Below, piece after piece: positions 1 through 14,513 of a DNA stretch of 34,989 nt; position 1 is the first letter of the stretch; each line of letters opens with the position of its first letter. Made by a program: the position numbers and the translations under genes. Below the pieces are notes generated by a model. It was not told where the DNA came from, made no database searches, and worked only from the letters and a program-made list of their open reading frames with translations. Source of the DNA: Pseudomonadota bacterium (GTDB taxonomy: Bacteria > Pseudomonadota > Gammaproteobacteria > Steroidobacterales > GCA-2729495); contig CAUJHF010000026.1 of assembly GCA_963204745.1 (NCBI GenBank), positions 1-34,989 on the forward strand. The letters run 5' to 3'.

Positions 1-258
1 CTGATCCAGCGCCTGTGGTGGTTCCAGCGCATGGCCCCGGCACTGCGCTATGCGATACCCACCGCGATCATCGCCTACAACATCAACGAGATCCTCGAGA
101 AGTGGGGCAAGATGACCGAGATCTGGGTGCAGCCGCAAAAGTACGCCATGGAGATCAGTCTGGTGGTGGTCGCATTGATCGTGGTGGTGGTACTGGCAAT
201 CCTGAGCCCGGCGCGGCGTATCGCCGTCAACAAGCCGCCGACTGACGCCCAGGCCTGA
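1..258 (+). CDS. C-terminal part of an unrecognised membrane protein (5' end outside window)
   Basis: The reading frame is open from base 1, so this is the 3' end of a longer gene. The 85 visible residues hold an aromatic/basic stretch (LIQRLWWFQRMAP), a moderately hydrophobic segment (ALRYAIPTAIIAYNINEIL), and one strong membrane segment (MEISLVVVALIVVVVLAILSP). A short basic, Pro-rich tail (ARRIAVNKPPTDAQA) follows and is probably cytoplasmic. An internal ATG at 31 is in frame, but the codons before it continue the same hydrophobic protein, so it is unlikely to be the true start. I do not recognise the family. The gene converges on the metB-like gene and is followed by a hairpin at 286-310 that could terminate it. 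Confidence 0.6.
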   Translation: MIQRLWWFQRMAPALRYAIPTAIIAYNINEILEKWGKMTEIWVQPQKYAMEISLVVVALIVVVVLAILSPARRIAVNKPPTDAQA

Positions 259-285
259 ACCCGACGCGGAAGGGGCAGCTTCAGC

Positions 286-310
286 CCGGGATCTGCTCTG
301 CAGATCCCGG
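286..310. terminator. 11-bp perfect hairpin between convergent genes
   Basis: Bases 286-296 pair perfectly with 300-310 across a 3-nt loop (TCT), giving a stable GC-rich stem 28 bases after the stop of the first gene. No T-run follows on either strand, so it is not a canonical intrinsic terminator. It could act as a 3'-end stabilising or bidirectional termination structure for the converging transcripts. A second, weaker dyad (CGCCCC-T-GGGGCG) lies at 319-331. Confidence 0.45.
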
Positions 311-365
311 TGGAGTCTCGCCCCTGGGGCGCGCGGCAGCCGATCTGGGCTGAGCTCCGCCTGAA

Positions 366-385
366 GCATCAGGCATCAGGCATCA
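366..385. repeat. 7-bp tandem repeat at the metB-like stop codon
   Basis: The heptamer GCATCAG occurs twice and then as GCATCA (366-372, 373-379, 380-385). Read on the minus strand, each unit supplies a TGA: at 385-383 (the real stop), 378-376 and 371-369. Because the period is 7, the three TGAs fall in the three different reading frames, so ribosomes in any frame would terminate here. Confidence 0.7.
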
Positions 386-1579
386 ATGATGTTCGAGCGC
401 CTGGCTGATGTCAGAAAGCAGATCGGCCTCGGCCTCGATACCGACAGACAGCCGAATCAGGTTGTCAGCAATGCCCATCTGGCGCCGTTCAGCAGTCGGC
501 ACACTCGAGTGGCTCATGGTTGCCGGCTGCCCGGCGAGACTCTCTACCGCGCCGAGGCTCTCGGCGATGGCAAACACTTGCAGCCGGTTGAGAAACTCGC
601 CGACGGCGCCCGTCCCACCGTTGATCTCAAAACAGACCACGCCGCCAAAAGCGCTCATCTGCCGCTTCGCGAGCGCATGCCCCCGATGATCCGGCAGGCC
701 CGGATAGAACACGCGTTCCACGCGCGCATGTCCGTCCAGAAATCGCGCGATGGCCAGCGCATTTGTGCAGTGACGCTCCATGCGCAACGCCAGGGTCTTG
801 ATACCGCGCAGAACCAGATAGGCATCGAAGGGTCCGAGCACGCCGCCGGACGCACTGCGCAACAGGTGCAGCTGTCTGCCCAGCTCCGCATCGGCAGCGA
901 CGACGATTCCGCCCAGCACGTCGGAGTGGCCGCCCAGATACTTGGTCGCCGAATGCATGACCAGATCGGCGCCCAACTGCAGCGGCTGTTGCAGGCAGGG
1001 CGTCGCAAAAGTGTTATCCACACAGCTGGTGATGTTGCGCGAGCGGGCCAGCGCCGTGACAGCTGCAATATCGACAACATGCAGCAGCGGATTGGTCGGT
1101 GTCTCGATCCAGACCAGGCGGGTTTCCGGCCGTAGCGCAGCTTCGACATTGCCAGGCTCGCACATGTCGACGAAGGAAAAATCGAGATCAGCGGTACGCC
1201 GGCGCACCTCGTCAAACAGCCGACGCGTGCCACCATAGAAATTGAGCGGCGCGATCACATGACTGCCGGCATCGAGCAGATCGAGTACGCCGGCAGTTGC
1301 GGCCTGTCCGGACGCGAAGGCCAGCCCGCGCGCACCGCCTTCGAGCTCGGCTATGCAGCGTTCGAGTGCATCGCGGGTCGGGTTCGAGGAGCGCGTGTAG
1401 ATATGCTCGCGCGGCTGACCGAATCCCTCCCAGGCAAAGGTCGTGCTGGTGACGATCGGCGGCATCACCGCGCCGGTCGCAGCATCGGTGGTTGCTCCGC
1501 CATGAATGCAGCGGGTGGCCAGCTGTCGGGCAGGTGCATGACCTGTCCCCGGCTTTCCTGAAGGTGGTTTGACTGACAT
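383..1579 (-). CDS. metB: Cys/Met-metabolism PLP enzyme (cystathionine gamma-synthase type)
   Basis: This 398-residue fold-type I PLP enzyme belongs to the Cys_Met_Meta_PP family. Family hallmarks visible are YTRSSNPT (61-68), FYGGT (114-118), the cofactor-contacting Asp in SCVDNTFATP (about 185-194), the Schiff-base lysine K213 in HSATKYLGGHSD, and SHSSVP near the C-terminus. The likely role is joining an activated homoserine ester to cysteine (cystathionine gamma-synthase). O-acylhomoserine sulfhydrylase and cystathionine gamma-lyase share these motifs and cannot be excluded by eye. The ATG at 1579 has an AGGAG at 1588-1592, 8 nt upstream, which supports this start even though it gives about 18 residues before the usual LATRCIHGG opening. 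It is divergent from prmC across 41 bp and lies near metH/metF, consistent with a methionine role. Confidence 0.85.
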   Translation of the reverse strand: MSVKPPSGKPGTGHAPARQLATRCIHGGATTDAATGAVMPPIVTSTTFAWEGFGQPREHIYTRSSNPTRDALERCIAELEGGARGLAFASGQAATAGVLDLLDAGSHVIAPLNFYGGTRRLFDEVRRRTADLDFSFVDMCEPGNVEAALRPETRLVWIETPTNPLLHVVDIAAVTALARSRNITSCVDNTFATPCLQQPLQLGADLVMHSATKYLGGHSDVLGGIVVAADAELGRQLHLLRSASGGVLGPFDAYLVLRGIKTLALRMERHCTNALAIARFLDGHARVERVFYPGLPDHRGHALAKRQMSAFGGVVCFEINGGTGAVGEFLNRLQVFAIAESLGAVESLAGQPATMSHSSVPTAERRQMGIADNLIRLSVGIEAEADLLSDISQALEHH

Positions 1580-1620
1580 CGACTGATCTCCTGCGCGATC
1601 GGCAGGCTAACATAGGCGGC

Positions 1621-2502
1621 ATGTCCGCAGAACGCAGTCCCGAGCCCGGCCCGGCGACCGGTACGAGCACCGACCAGTTGCTCCGCGAAGGCGCCCGCAT
1701 GCTGGGCACCGTCAGCGACTCGCCGCGCCTGGATGCCGAACTCCTGCTGGCTCACGCACTCGATGAGCACCGCGAATACCTCTACCACACGCTGTCAGCG
1801 GCCGTGCCTGCCGAAGCCGCAGCCCGCTACGCAGCCCTGCTCGGCGAGCGCACACGGCATCGCCCGCTGGCACAGATCCTCGGCCAGCGCGACTTCTGGT
1901 CCTTCAGGCTGAGCGTCACTGCCGACACCCTGGTACCGCGACCCGAAACCGAGCTGCTGGTGGAACAGGCCCTCAGCCGTATTCCGCCGCGGCTGCCGCA
2001 GGCAATTGCCGACCTCGGTACCGGAACCGGCGCCATCGCGATAGCTATAGCCCGGGAACGTCCACAGTGCCGCGTCGTCGCGACGGATCTCAGCCACGAG
2101 GCTCTCGCTGTCGCCAGGCACAACGCCACCGTTCTGGAAGCAGCCAACCTCAGCTTCCATTTTGGCGACTGGTTTGCAGCATTGAATGGTGAAAAATTTG
2201 CCGTCATCGTCTCGAACCCGCCCTATATCGCCGACGATGAATGGTGCGAGACGGATCCCGGGCTCGGCTTTGAACCACGACTTGCACTGAGCGGCGGACG
2301 CGATGGCCTCGCGGATATCCGCCAGATCATTGCAGCTGCCCCGGCTCATCTGGACAGCGGCGGATGGCTGCTGCTCGAGCACGGTTTCCGGCAGGCGGCT
2401 GCCGTGCAGAACCTGCTGAAACAGGCGGGGTTCGAATCCATCACGACGCTGACAGATCTGGCCGGACAGCCCAGGGTCACCGAGGGGCGGCTGGCAGGAT
2501 GA
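1621..2502 (+). CDS. prmC: Release-factor glutamine N5-methyltransferase PrmC
   Basis: PrmC (HemK) uses SAM to methylate the glutamine of the GGQ motif of release factors RF1/RF2 in the cytoplasm. The 293-residue protein has the helical N-terminal substrate-binding domain (about 20-95, including RPLAQILGQRDFW), the SAM motif I DLGTGTGAIAIA (131-142), and the diagnostic NPPY at 199-202, which positions the glutamine side chain. Length matches the family, slightly extended at the N-terminus. It starts with ATG 1621 after a weak AGG. Its stop overlaps the next gene's start (ATGA, 2499-2502), so the two are probably translationally coupled. In many gammaproteobacteria prmC follows prfA. Here prfA is not adjacent and the gene is divergent from the metB-like gene. 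Confidence 0.93.
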   Translation: MSAERSPEPGPATGTSTDQLLREGARMLGTVSDSPRLDAELLLAHALDEHREYLYHTLSAAVPAEAAARYAALLGERTRHRPLAQILGQRDFWSFRLSVTADTLVPRPETELLVEQALSRIPPRLPQAIADLGTGTGAIAIAIARERPQCRVVATDLSHEALAVARHNATVLEAANLSFHFGDWFAALNGEKFAVIVSNPPYIADDEWCETDPGLGFEPRLALSGGRDGLADIRQIIAAAPAHLDSGGWLLLEHGFRQAAAVQNLLKQAGFESITTLTDLAGQPRVTEGRLAG

Positions 2503-3236
2503 ACGATGCCCTGCGCTTTGCCCGGCATATCGCCCTGCCACAGTTCGGCACACGGGGCCAGGAACGGCTGGCACAGTCCGGCGCGCTGATCGTCGGGCTC
2601 GGCGGACTCGGTTCGGTCGCCAGCCTGTATCTGGCCAATGCCGGTATCGGTCGGCTGCTGATCAACGATTTCGATCGCGTCGATGCCAGCAACCTGCCCC
2701 GCCAGCTGCTGTTCCGTGCCGACGACGTCAGCGCCTTCAAGACCGAGGCCACGGCAGTACGGCTACGCGATGCGAACCCGTCGGTACGGGTAAACACGCT
2801 CAACCGGCAACTCGGTGTAGACGCGCTCAAGGTCGCAGCACGGGACTGCGATGTGGTACTCGACTGTACGGACAACTTCCACACACGCCTGCTCATCAAT
2901 GAGGCCTGTGTGGCGACCCGCAAGCCGCTGGTCAGCGGTGCGGCGATCCGCTTCGAAGGCCAGCTCGCGGTCTTCCCGAACCGCGGCACAGGACCCTGTT
3001 ACCGCTGCCTGTACTCCGACGAAGACGAGAACTTCGAAAGCTGCGCGGGGCAGGGAATACTCGCGCCGGTCGCAGGTACTGTCGGCACGATGCAGGCCAC
3101 CGAAGCATTGAAGCTGCTGCTCGGACTCGACTCCGGCCTCAGCGATCGCCTCTGGGTATACGACGGCCTCAGCGGCGCAACGCGCAGCGTGGCCATCCAG
3201 CGCAAGCCGGGCTGCCCGGTGTGCGGCGCCGCCTGA
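2499..3236 (+). CDS. moeB: MoeB/ThiF-type sulfur-carrier adenylyltransferase
   Basis: This E1-like enzyme adenylates the C-terminal Gly of a ubiquitin-like sulfur carrier (MoaD in molybdopterin synthesis, or ThiS in thiamin synthesis). The 245 residues show the nucleotide-binding GLGGLGS (33-39), the Arg/Lys region (NLPRQLLF, K81), DCTDN (122-126), and two zinc Cys pairs, C167/C170 (CYRC) and C239/C242 (CPVC). The start is the ATG inside ATGA overlapping the prmC stop. Longer upstream readings would run through prmC in another frame. The prmC-moeB pairing is common in gammaproteobacteria and, like here, is often not next to moa genes. The sequence SCAGQGILAP fits MoeB/HesA better than ThiF, but the carrier it serves cannot be decided from the window. 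It converges on metH with a 9-bp gap. Confidence 0.88.
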   Translation: MNDALRFARHIALPQFGTRGQERLAQSGALIVGLGGLGSVASLYLANAGIGRLLINDFDRVDASNLPRQLLFRADDVSAFKTEATAVRLRDANPSVRVNTLNRQLGVDALKVAARDCDVVLDCTDNFHTRLLINEACVATRKPLVSGAAIRFEGQLAVFPNRGTGPCYRCLYSDEDENFESCAGQGILAPVAGTVGTMQATEALKLLLGLDSGLSDRLWVYDGLSGATRSVAIQRKPGCPVCGAA

Positions 3237-3245
3237 AGCTTTCCG

Positions 3246-8798
<5,553 letters not shown>

Positions 8799-8799
8799 G

Positions 8800-8831
8800 G
8801 TGGAAATATAAAGATATCTTTATATTTCCAC
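8800..8831. promoter_or_regulatory. Perfect 32-bp palindromic operator
   Basis: Bases 8800-8815 are the exact reverse complement of 8816-8831, centred on AAGAT|ATCTT with AT-rich arms closed by GTGG/CCAC. It sits between the AI-2E-family gene and the ArsR-fusion gene and ends one base before the latter's start codon. Inverted AT-rich repeats of this kind are typical ArsR-family operators, and I infer it is the regulator's own binding site, controlling regulator-metF-metH. I saw no second copy of this core in the window. Confidence 0.8.
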
Positions 8832-8833
8832 AA
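8805..8833 (-). promoter_or_regulatory. Predicted sigma-70 promoter embedded in the operator
   Basis: On the minus strand TTGTGG (8833-8828), a 17-nt spacer and TATATT (8810-8805) form a good -35/-10 pair. Only 6 nt separate the -10 from the ATG at 8798, so transcription would begin at or within a base or two of the start codon, giving a leaderless mRNA. This agrees with the absence of any Shine-Dalgarno sequence. The operator covers both hexamers, so bound repressor would directly exclude RNA polymerase. Confidence 0.55.
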
Positions 8834-8854
8834 CAGCCAATAAAGACGCGCTAC

Positions 8855-9961
8855 TCAGGGCTCTTCAGATTGCGGGGGCAGCGGTGTTGCTGCAACGGCT
8901 TCCTGAGCGACACCGATCCAGGTACGCACCAGCGAATAGGCAACCGCAAGCAGGGTCGGCCCGATAAACAACCCGACCATCCCCCAGGCCAGCAGGCCGC
9001 CCAGCACGCCCATCAGGATCAGCGCGAAGGGCAACTTCGCACCCCGACTGATCAGATACGGGCGCAGGAAGTTGTCCACTGTATTGACCAGTGCCAGGCC
9101 CCAGATGGCGAGGAAAATCGCATGGCCGGTTTCGCCGGTGTGATACAGCCAGGCGGCAGCCGGCGCCCATACCAGCAATGTGGGCAGCTGGACGAGCGCG
9201 AGCAGAAAAGTTGCAAAACCGAGCAAGGCGATGCCTGGCACGCCGGCCAGACCAAAACCCAGTGCCGCAACCAGCGCCTGGATGGACGCGGTACCGACCA
9301 GTCCGATGGACACACTGCGCACGGTACTGACCACGATACCGATGAGCGGACCACCCTGATCCATTTGCAGCCTCAAGACGAGGCGTTGCGCAAGGTCAGC
9401 GAAACGGTCTGCGGTAACCAGCATCACACCGGCGATCAGTATGGCGAAGATGAACTGCAGCAGAACCAGAGCCAGGTTCGCACCCTGGGCCAGCGCCCAT
9501 ACGCCCGCCTCCTCAGCCGCAGGCAAGGTCCGGCGAACCAGCCCGCCGGCGTCCGCAACACCGGTAACCCATGCGTCGCGGATCAGCTCGCCGACCAAAG
9601 GCAGGCTGCCCAGCCACGTCGGCGGCTCCGGGCCTATGGACAGCGTCAGCTCCTTGAGCAGGTTCGCGACCTGTGGCACAGCCTGACCGAGCGTAGCGGT
9701 GAGCACCGCAAATGGCAGCACCAGCAGCACGAACAACACGAAAGTGCAGATGCTCGCCGCCAGTACGGGCCGGGCGCCCAGCTTGGCCGCGAGCCAGACG
9801 AATGCCGGCCAGACCGTGATTGCGATGATGGCGGCCCAGACCAGGGCACCGAGAAAGGGCAGGATGATCTGCAGGCAGGCGAGCACGAGCAACACCAGCG
9901 CGACCAGCCGCACTATCCGTTCGGTCGTCCAGGTCTGCAGTTCTGGCATGCTGATTCCCAC
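8855..9961 (-). CDS. AI-2E family transporter (PerM/YdiK-like permease)
   Basis: The 368-residue inner-membrane protein belongs to the AI-2E transporter (UPF0118) family, whose members export small molecules or exchange ions (TqsA, PerM and Na+/H+-exchanger-like relatives). The layout is typical: paired N-terminal membrane helices (VRLVALVLLVLACLQIILPFLGALVWAAIIAITVWP, then AASICTFVLFVLLVLPFAVL), a soluble middle region (about 90-150), then five or so helices. The conserved C-terminal stretch KLPFALILMGVLGGLLAWG followed by GLFIGPTLLAVAY is visible. The substrate cannot be told. The longest reading begins at GTG 9961. ATG 9949, preceded by GGTGGGA, is an equally good start. It lies 5 bp from gatB and its 3' end precedes the operator region, so it is probably the last gene of the gatCAB transcript. 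Confidence 0.85.
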   Translation of the reverse strand: MGISMPELQTWTTERIVRLVALVLLVLACLQIILPFLGALVWAAIIAITVWPAFVWLAAKLGARPVLAASICTFVLFVLLVLPFAVLTATLGQAVPQVANLLKELTLSIGPEPPTWLGSLPLVGELIRDAWVTGVADAGGLVRRTLPAAEEAGVWALAQGANLALVLLQFIFAILIAGVMLVTADRFADLAQRLVLRLQMDQGGPLIGIVVSTVRSVSIGLVGTASIQALVAALGFGLAGVPGIALLGFATFLLALVQLPTLLVWAPAAAWLYHTGETGHAIFLAIWGLALVNTVDNFLRPYLISRGAKLPFALILMGVLGGLLAWGMVGLFIGPTLLAVAYSLVRTWIGVAQEAVAATPLPPQSEEP

Positions 9962-9966
9962 CGATG

Positions 9967-11403
9967 TCAGCCCTGTAACTTGCGCTTCAGCAGCTCGTTC
10001 ACCTGGGCGGGGTTCGCCTTGCCCGCGCTGGCTTTCATGATCTGGCCCACCAGAAAACCGATCACCTTGGTCTTGCCGGCCCGGTATTCCGCCACCTGCC
10101 CGGGGTTCGCCGCCAGGACCTTGTCGATCACCGCCTCGATGGCGCCGCTGTCAGTGATCTGGCGCAACCCCTGCTTGTCGATGATCGTATCTGCATCGCC
10201 GCCCTCAGACCACAGCAGCTCGAAAACCTGTTTGGCGAGTTTGCCGGAAATCGTGTCATCCATGATCCTGCGCAACAGACCGGCCAGCTGCGCCGGGCTG
10301 ATGCGGCTCGCCTCGATCGCCAGCCCGTCGCGGTTCAGCGCCGCCATCAGCTCGCCATTGATCCAGTTGGCGGCGAGCTTCGCACTGCCCGGTGCGGCCA
10401 TGACCACCGCTTCAAACCAGGCAGCCAGCTCGATACTCGCGGCCAGCAGTGCGGCGTCGGCGGTGCCGAGACCATGCTCGGCCACAAACCGCGCCCGTTT
10501 GGCTTCTGGCAGCTCCGGCATTTCCGCCTGCACCTGCGCGATGAAGTCAGCGCCGATGAGGACCGGCAGCAGGTCCGGATCAGGGAAGTAGCGGTAGTCA
10601 TTGGCCTCTTCCTTGCTGCGCATCGAACGGGTTTCGTCGCGGTCAGGATCATAGAGCCGCGTTTCCTGGATGATCTTGCCACCGCTTTCCAGCACCTCGA
10701 TCTGCCGCTCGACCTCGTAATGGATCGCGCGCTCCAGAAAGCGGAAAGAATTGAGGTTCTTGGTCTCGGTGCGCGTGCCAAGCTGATCGGTTCCGGTACG
10801 CCGCACCGAGACATTGGCATCACAGCGGAAGGAGCCTTCCTGCATGTTGCCGTCGCAGATACCCAGGTAACGGACCAGCTGGTGGATCTTCTTCATATAG
10901 GCCACCGCCTCCCTCGCCGAGCGCATGTCGGGTGCCGAGACGATCTCGATCAGCGGCGTACCGGCACGATTCAGGTCGATGGCGGTGAGGCCGGCGAAGT
11001 TTTCATGCAGCGACTTGCCGGCATCCTCCTCGAGATGGGCGCGGATGATGTGTACCGATGTCGAGCTGCCGTCTTCCAGCTCGATGCCCAGCCTGCCGTC
11101 ATGGACGATCGGCAGCTCGTACTGGCTGATCTGGTAACCCTTCGGCAGATCCGGATAGAAGTAGTTCTTGCGCGCAAAAATCGAGCGCGGTGCGATGCTG
11201 GCGCCGATCGCCAGACCAAACTTGACCGCCATGCGCACGACTTCGGCATTGAGCACCGGCAGCACGCCGGGATAACCCAGATCGACGAGGCAGGCCTGCG
11301 TATTCGGCTCCGCACCATAGGCGGTGGCCGCGCCGGAAAAGATCTTGCTGCGCGTGGCGAGCTGCGCATGGATCTCGAGGCCGATGACGGTTTCCCAGCT
11401 CAT
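9967..11403 (-). CDS. gatB: Asp-tRNA(Asn)/Glu-tRNA(Gln) amidotransferase subunit B
   Basis: GatB is the kinase/tRNA-binding subunit of GatCAB. It phosphorylates the misacylated Glu-tRNA(Gln) or Asp-tRNA(Asn) so that ammonia from GatA can amidate it. The 478 residues contain the signature opening [13 protein letters not shown], the catalytic-core stretch [47 protein letters not shown] and the helical plus YqeY-like C-terminal domain (from about 300) ending in [12 protein letters not shown]. The usual start-domain cysteines of the GatB zinc site are not obvious. The start ATG overlaps the gatA stop by 4 bp (11400-11403). The gene order is gatC-gatA-gatB. Confidence 0.97.
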   Translation of the reverse strand: MSWETVIGLEIHAQLATRSKIFSGAATAYGAEPNTQACLVDLGYPGVLPVLNAEVVRMAVKFGLAIGASIAPRSIFARKNYFYPDLPKGYQISQYELPIVHDGRLGIELEDGSSTSVHIIRAHLEEDAGKSLHENFAGLTAIDLNRAGTPLIEIVSAPDMRSAREAVAYMKKIHQLVRYLGICDGNMQEGSFRCDANVSVRRTGTDQLGTRTETKNLNSFRFLERAIHYEVERQIEVLESGGKIIQETRLYDPDRDETRSMRSKEEANDYRYFPDPDLLPVLIGADFIAQVQAEMPELPEAKRARFVAEHGLGTADAALLAASIELAAWFEAVVMAAPGSAKLAANWINGELMAALNRDGLAIEASRISPAQLAGLLRRIMDDTISGKLAKQVFELLWSEGGDADTIIDKQGLRQITDSGAIEAVIDKVLAANPGQVAEYRAGKTKVIGFLVGQIMKASAGKANPAQVNELLKRKLQG

Positions 11404-12935
11404 CGCGGCTTGCCTGTGGGAGCGCCCGTAGGAGCGCCTTCAGGCGCGATTCCACCGTTGATCGCGCCTGAAGGCGCTCCTACGGCGGCACCGGGCGGCA
11501 GTCGCGTATGCCAGTCGGTTTCGCGCTGATAGACGTGGGCAAAATTGAGCAGCGGCCCTTCGCCGAAGTGCGGACCGATCAACTGCAGGCCGACCGGCAG
11601 GCCAGCCGAAAAGCCGCAGGGGATCGAAAGGCCCGGCAATCCCGCAAGGTTGACCGCAATCGTATAGATGTCGTTCAGGTACATCTGCACGGGATCATCG
11701 ACCTTTTCGCCCAGCCGGAAAGCCGGCGTCGGTGCGGTCGGCCCGGCAATGATGTCCACGTCTGCAAAACAGCGCCGGAAGTCGTCCGCGATCAGCTGCC
11801 GCGCCTTCTGTGCCTTGAGGTAATAGGCATCGTAGTAGCCCGCCGAGAGCACATAGGTGCCGGTCAGGATCCGGCGTTTGACCTCGGCACCAAAACCGTG
11901 ACCGCGGGATTTCTTGTAGAGCTCCTCAAGCGTCTGCGCACCTTCATGGCGGTAACCGAAGCGCACCCCGTCGAAACGCGACAGGTTCGACGAACACTCG
12001 GCGGGCGCGACGATGTAATAGGTCGGCACCGACAGCGCCAGGCTCGGCAGCGAGATTTCCACCAGCTTCGCACCCAGCCGCTCGTATATGCGCAGCGCTT
12101 CGCGCACTGCGGTGGCAGAAGCGGGCTCGAGGCCGGCGTCAAAGAACTCCTTCGGCAAGCCGATGCGCTTGCCGGCGACAGCGCTGCCGAGCTGTGCCGC
12201 ATAGTCGGGCACCGGCAGGTCGGCAGAGGTCGAGTCGCGCGGATCGAAACCCGCCATCGCGCCCAGCAGCAGCGCCGCATCTTCGGCGCTCAGCGTCAGC
12301 ACACCGGCCTGATCGAGGCTTGAGGCGAAGGCCACCATGCCGTAACGCGACACCCGGCCATAGGTCGGCTTCAGGCCCGTGATGCCGGTGAGTGCTGCCG
12401 GCTGGCGGATCGAACCGCCGGTATCGGTGCCCGTAGCCGCCGGCACCAGCCCCGCCGCGACTGCGGCTGCGGAGCCGCCCGAGGAACCACCCGGCGAGCG
12501 GTGGGGATCCCATGGATTGCGCACCGGACCGAAGAAACTCGTCTCGTTGGACGAGCCCATCGCAAACTCGTCCATGTTGGTCTTGCCGACCATGACGATG
12601 CCGGCTTCGGCCAGCCGGCTGACCACGGTCGCGTCGTAGGGCGGGATGAAGCCTGCCAGCATCTTCGAACCGCAGGTGGTCTTCACGCCGGCCGTGCAGA
12701 AAATGTCCTTGTGGGCAAAGGGAATGCCGGTCAGCGGACCCCCCTCGCCCCGGGCCAGCTGCTGGTCGGCCCGGTCGGCGGCAGCCAGCGCCATCGCCGG
12801 CTCGACGCTGATGAAGCTGTTCAGCTCGCCATCTGCCGCTTCAATGCGCGCCAGCGCGACCGCAGCAAGCTCGCGGCTGCTGACTTCACGGGCGCGCAGT
12901 GCGCGGGCAAGCTCGGTAATGGTTCTGCGTGACAT
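11400..12935 (-). CDS. gatA: Asp-tRNA(Asn)/Glu-tRNA(Gln) amidotransferase subunit A with a REP-encoded C-terminal tail
   Basis: GatA is the amidase-signature glutaminase that supplies ammonia to GatB. The Lys-Ser-Ser catalytic triad can be placed: K76 in PFAHKDIF, the cis-Ser S151 in [11 protein letters not shown], and S175 in [12 protein letters not shown]. The family normally ends shortly after the motif seen here as [11 protein letters not shown]. This protein continues for about 29 more residues rich in Ala, Gly and Pro ([20 protein letters not shown] and on). That extension is the translation of an inverted REP pair at 11426-11485. The frame stays open through both repeats and ends in the ATGA overlap with gatB, so coupling survived the insertion. 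Start ATG 12935 fits the family N-terminus ([20 protein letters not shown]). Confidence 0.95.
   Translation of the reverse strand: MSRRTITELARALRAREVSSRELAAVALARIEAADGELNSFISVEPAMALAAADRADQQLARGEGGPLTGIPFAHKDIFCTAGVKTTCGSKMLAGFIPPYDATVVSRLAEAGIVMVGKTNMDEFAMGSSNETSFFGPVRNPWDPHRSPGGSSGGSAAAVAAGLVPAATGTDTGGSIRQPAALTGITGLKPTYGRVSRYGMVAFASSLDQAGVLTLSAEDAALLLGAMAGFDPRDSTSADLPVPDYAAQLGSAVAGKRIGLPKEFFDAGLEPASATAVREALRIYERLGAKLVEISLPSLALSVPTYYIVAPAECSSNLSRFDGVRFGYRHEGAQTLEELYKKSRGHGFGAEVKRRILTGTYVLSAGYYDAYYLKAQKARQLIADDFRRCFADVDIIAGPTAPTPAFRLGEKVDDPVQMYLNDIYTIAVNLAGLPGLSIPCGFSAGLPVGLQLIGPHFGEGPLLNFAHVYQRETDWHTRLPPGAAVGAPSGAINGGIAPEGAPTGAPTGKPR
11426..11485. repeat. Inverted REP pair (BIME-like) inside the 3' end of gatA
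   Basis: Bases 11426-11450 and 11461-11485 are perfect 25-bp reverse complements around a 10-bp spacer. Each arm has the REP layout: a GTAG head (GTAGGAG) followed by a short imperfect palindrome, GCGCC-TTCA-GGCGC. A partial head of the same kind (TGTGGGAGCGCC, 11414-11425) lies immediately beside it. GTAG-headed REPs are mobilised by RAYT (REP-associated tyrosine) transposases, but no RAYT gene is in this window. The whole structure is translated as part of GatA. Confidence 0.85.
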
Positions 12936-12956
12936 GGAAACTGGCAGCCGGAGCCC

Positions 12957-13244
12957 CTACTCGATAACCCGTGGGACGGTATAGAAGCCATCCGCCACAC
13001 CGGCGGCATTGCGCTGGTAGTCATCGCGCCGGTTCTGCTCGGTCACCGCATCGGGGCGCAAGCGCTGCGCCATATCCAGCGGATGCGCCATCGGCGCCAC
13101 ACTGCCGGTATCGGCAGCCTGCAGCTGATCGACAAAGCTCACGATACGGTCGAGCTTCTCGACCACACCATCGATCTCGTCGGTGCCGATCTCCAGGCGG
13201 GCGAGATGGGCAATCTGTTCCACATCCTGACGGGTCAGTTTCAC
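12957..13244 (-). CDS. gatC: Asp-tRNA(Asn)/Glu-tRNA(Gln) amidotransferase subunit C
   Basis: GatC is the small belt-like subunit that wraps around and stabilises GatA and GatB. The 95-residue product matches the family in length and sequence: the N-terminal helix LTRQDVEQIAHLARLEI, the central FVDQLQAADT, and the late segment PMAHPLDMAQRLRPDAVTE. The start codon is GTG at 13244, because the only nearby ATG upstream is out of frame and quickly stops. It is separated from gatA by 21 bp and is the first gene of the minus-strand run, divergent from mreB. A TATTAT hexamer at 13302-13297 could be its -10. Confidence 0.95.
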   Translation of the reverse strand: MKLTRQDVEQIAHLARLEIGTDEIDGVVEKLDRIVSFVDQLQAADTGSVAPMAHPLDMAQRLRPDAVTEQNRRDDYQRNAAGVADGFYTVPRVIE

Positions 13245-13296
13245 GGCAGCCGGACCATTGATAACGCCAGGCGGGAGGCCACAGGCGTGGAAGCGA

Positions 13297-13302
13297 ATAA
13301 TA
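13297..13302 (-). promoter_or_regulatory. Possible -10 element of the gatCAB promoter
   Basis: TATTAT on the minus strand lies 52 bp upstream of the gatC GTG in the mreB-gatC divergent region. No convincing -35 sits 16-18 bp further upstream (best candidates GGTCGG or TCGGAT), so the call rests on the -10 alone. Confidence 0.25.
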
Positions 13303-13310
13303 CACTGCAG

Positions 13311-14425
<1,115 letters not shown>

Positions 14426-14462
14426 CCTCAGCCGATGACGCCGTCTGGAGCACCGATAACCG

Positions 14463-14478
14463 GGCGCTTCCAGGCGCG
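14463..14478. repeat. Small hairpin resembling a degenerate REP core
   Basis: In the 88-bp mreB-mreC gap, GCGC-TTCCAG-GCGC forms a short stem-loop. A 15-base stretch (14464-14478) differs from the REP core found in gatA at only two positions. It lacks the GTAG head, so the resemblance may be chance in GC-rich DNA. Confidence 0.25.
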
Positions 14479-14513
14479 CTCCCTGCAATCGTCGCCGAAA
14501 ATGCGGACCCGGC

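Noticed and set aside
286..310. Hairpin at 286-310 as one more REP element
   Set aside because: It is a perfect inverted repeat but lacks the GTAG head and the core seen in the gatA REPs, so I kept it only as a terminator-like structure.
10474..11529. A 351-codon plus-strand frame opposite gatB and the REP region
   Set aside because: Antisense shadow of gatB. Its end merely reads through the palindromic REP pair.
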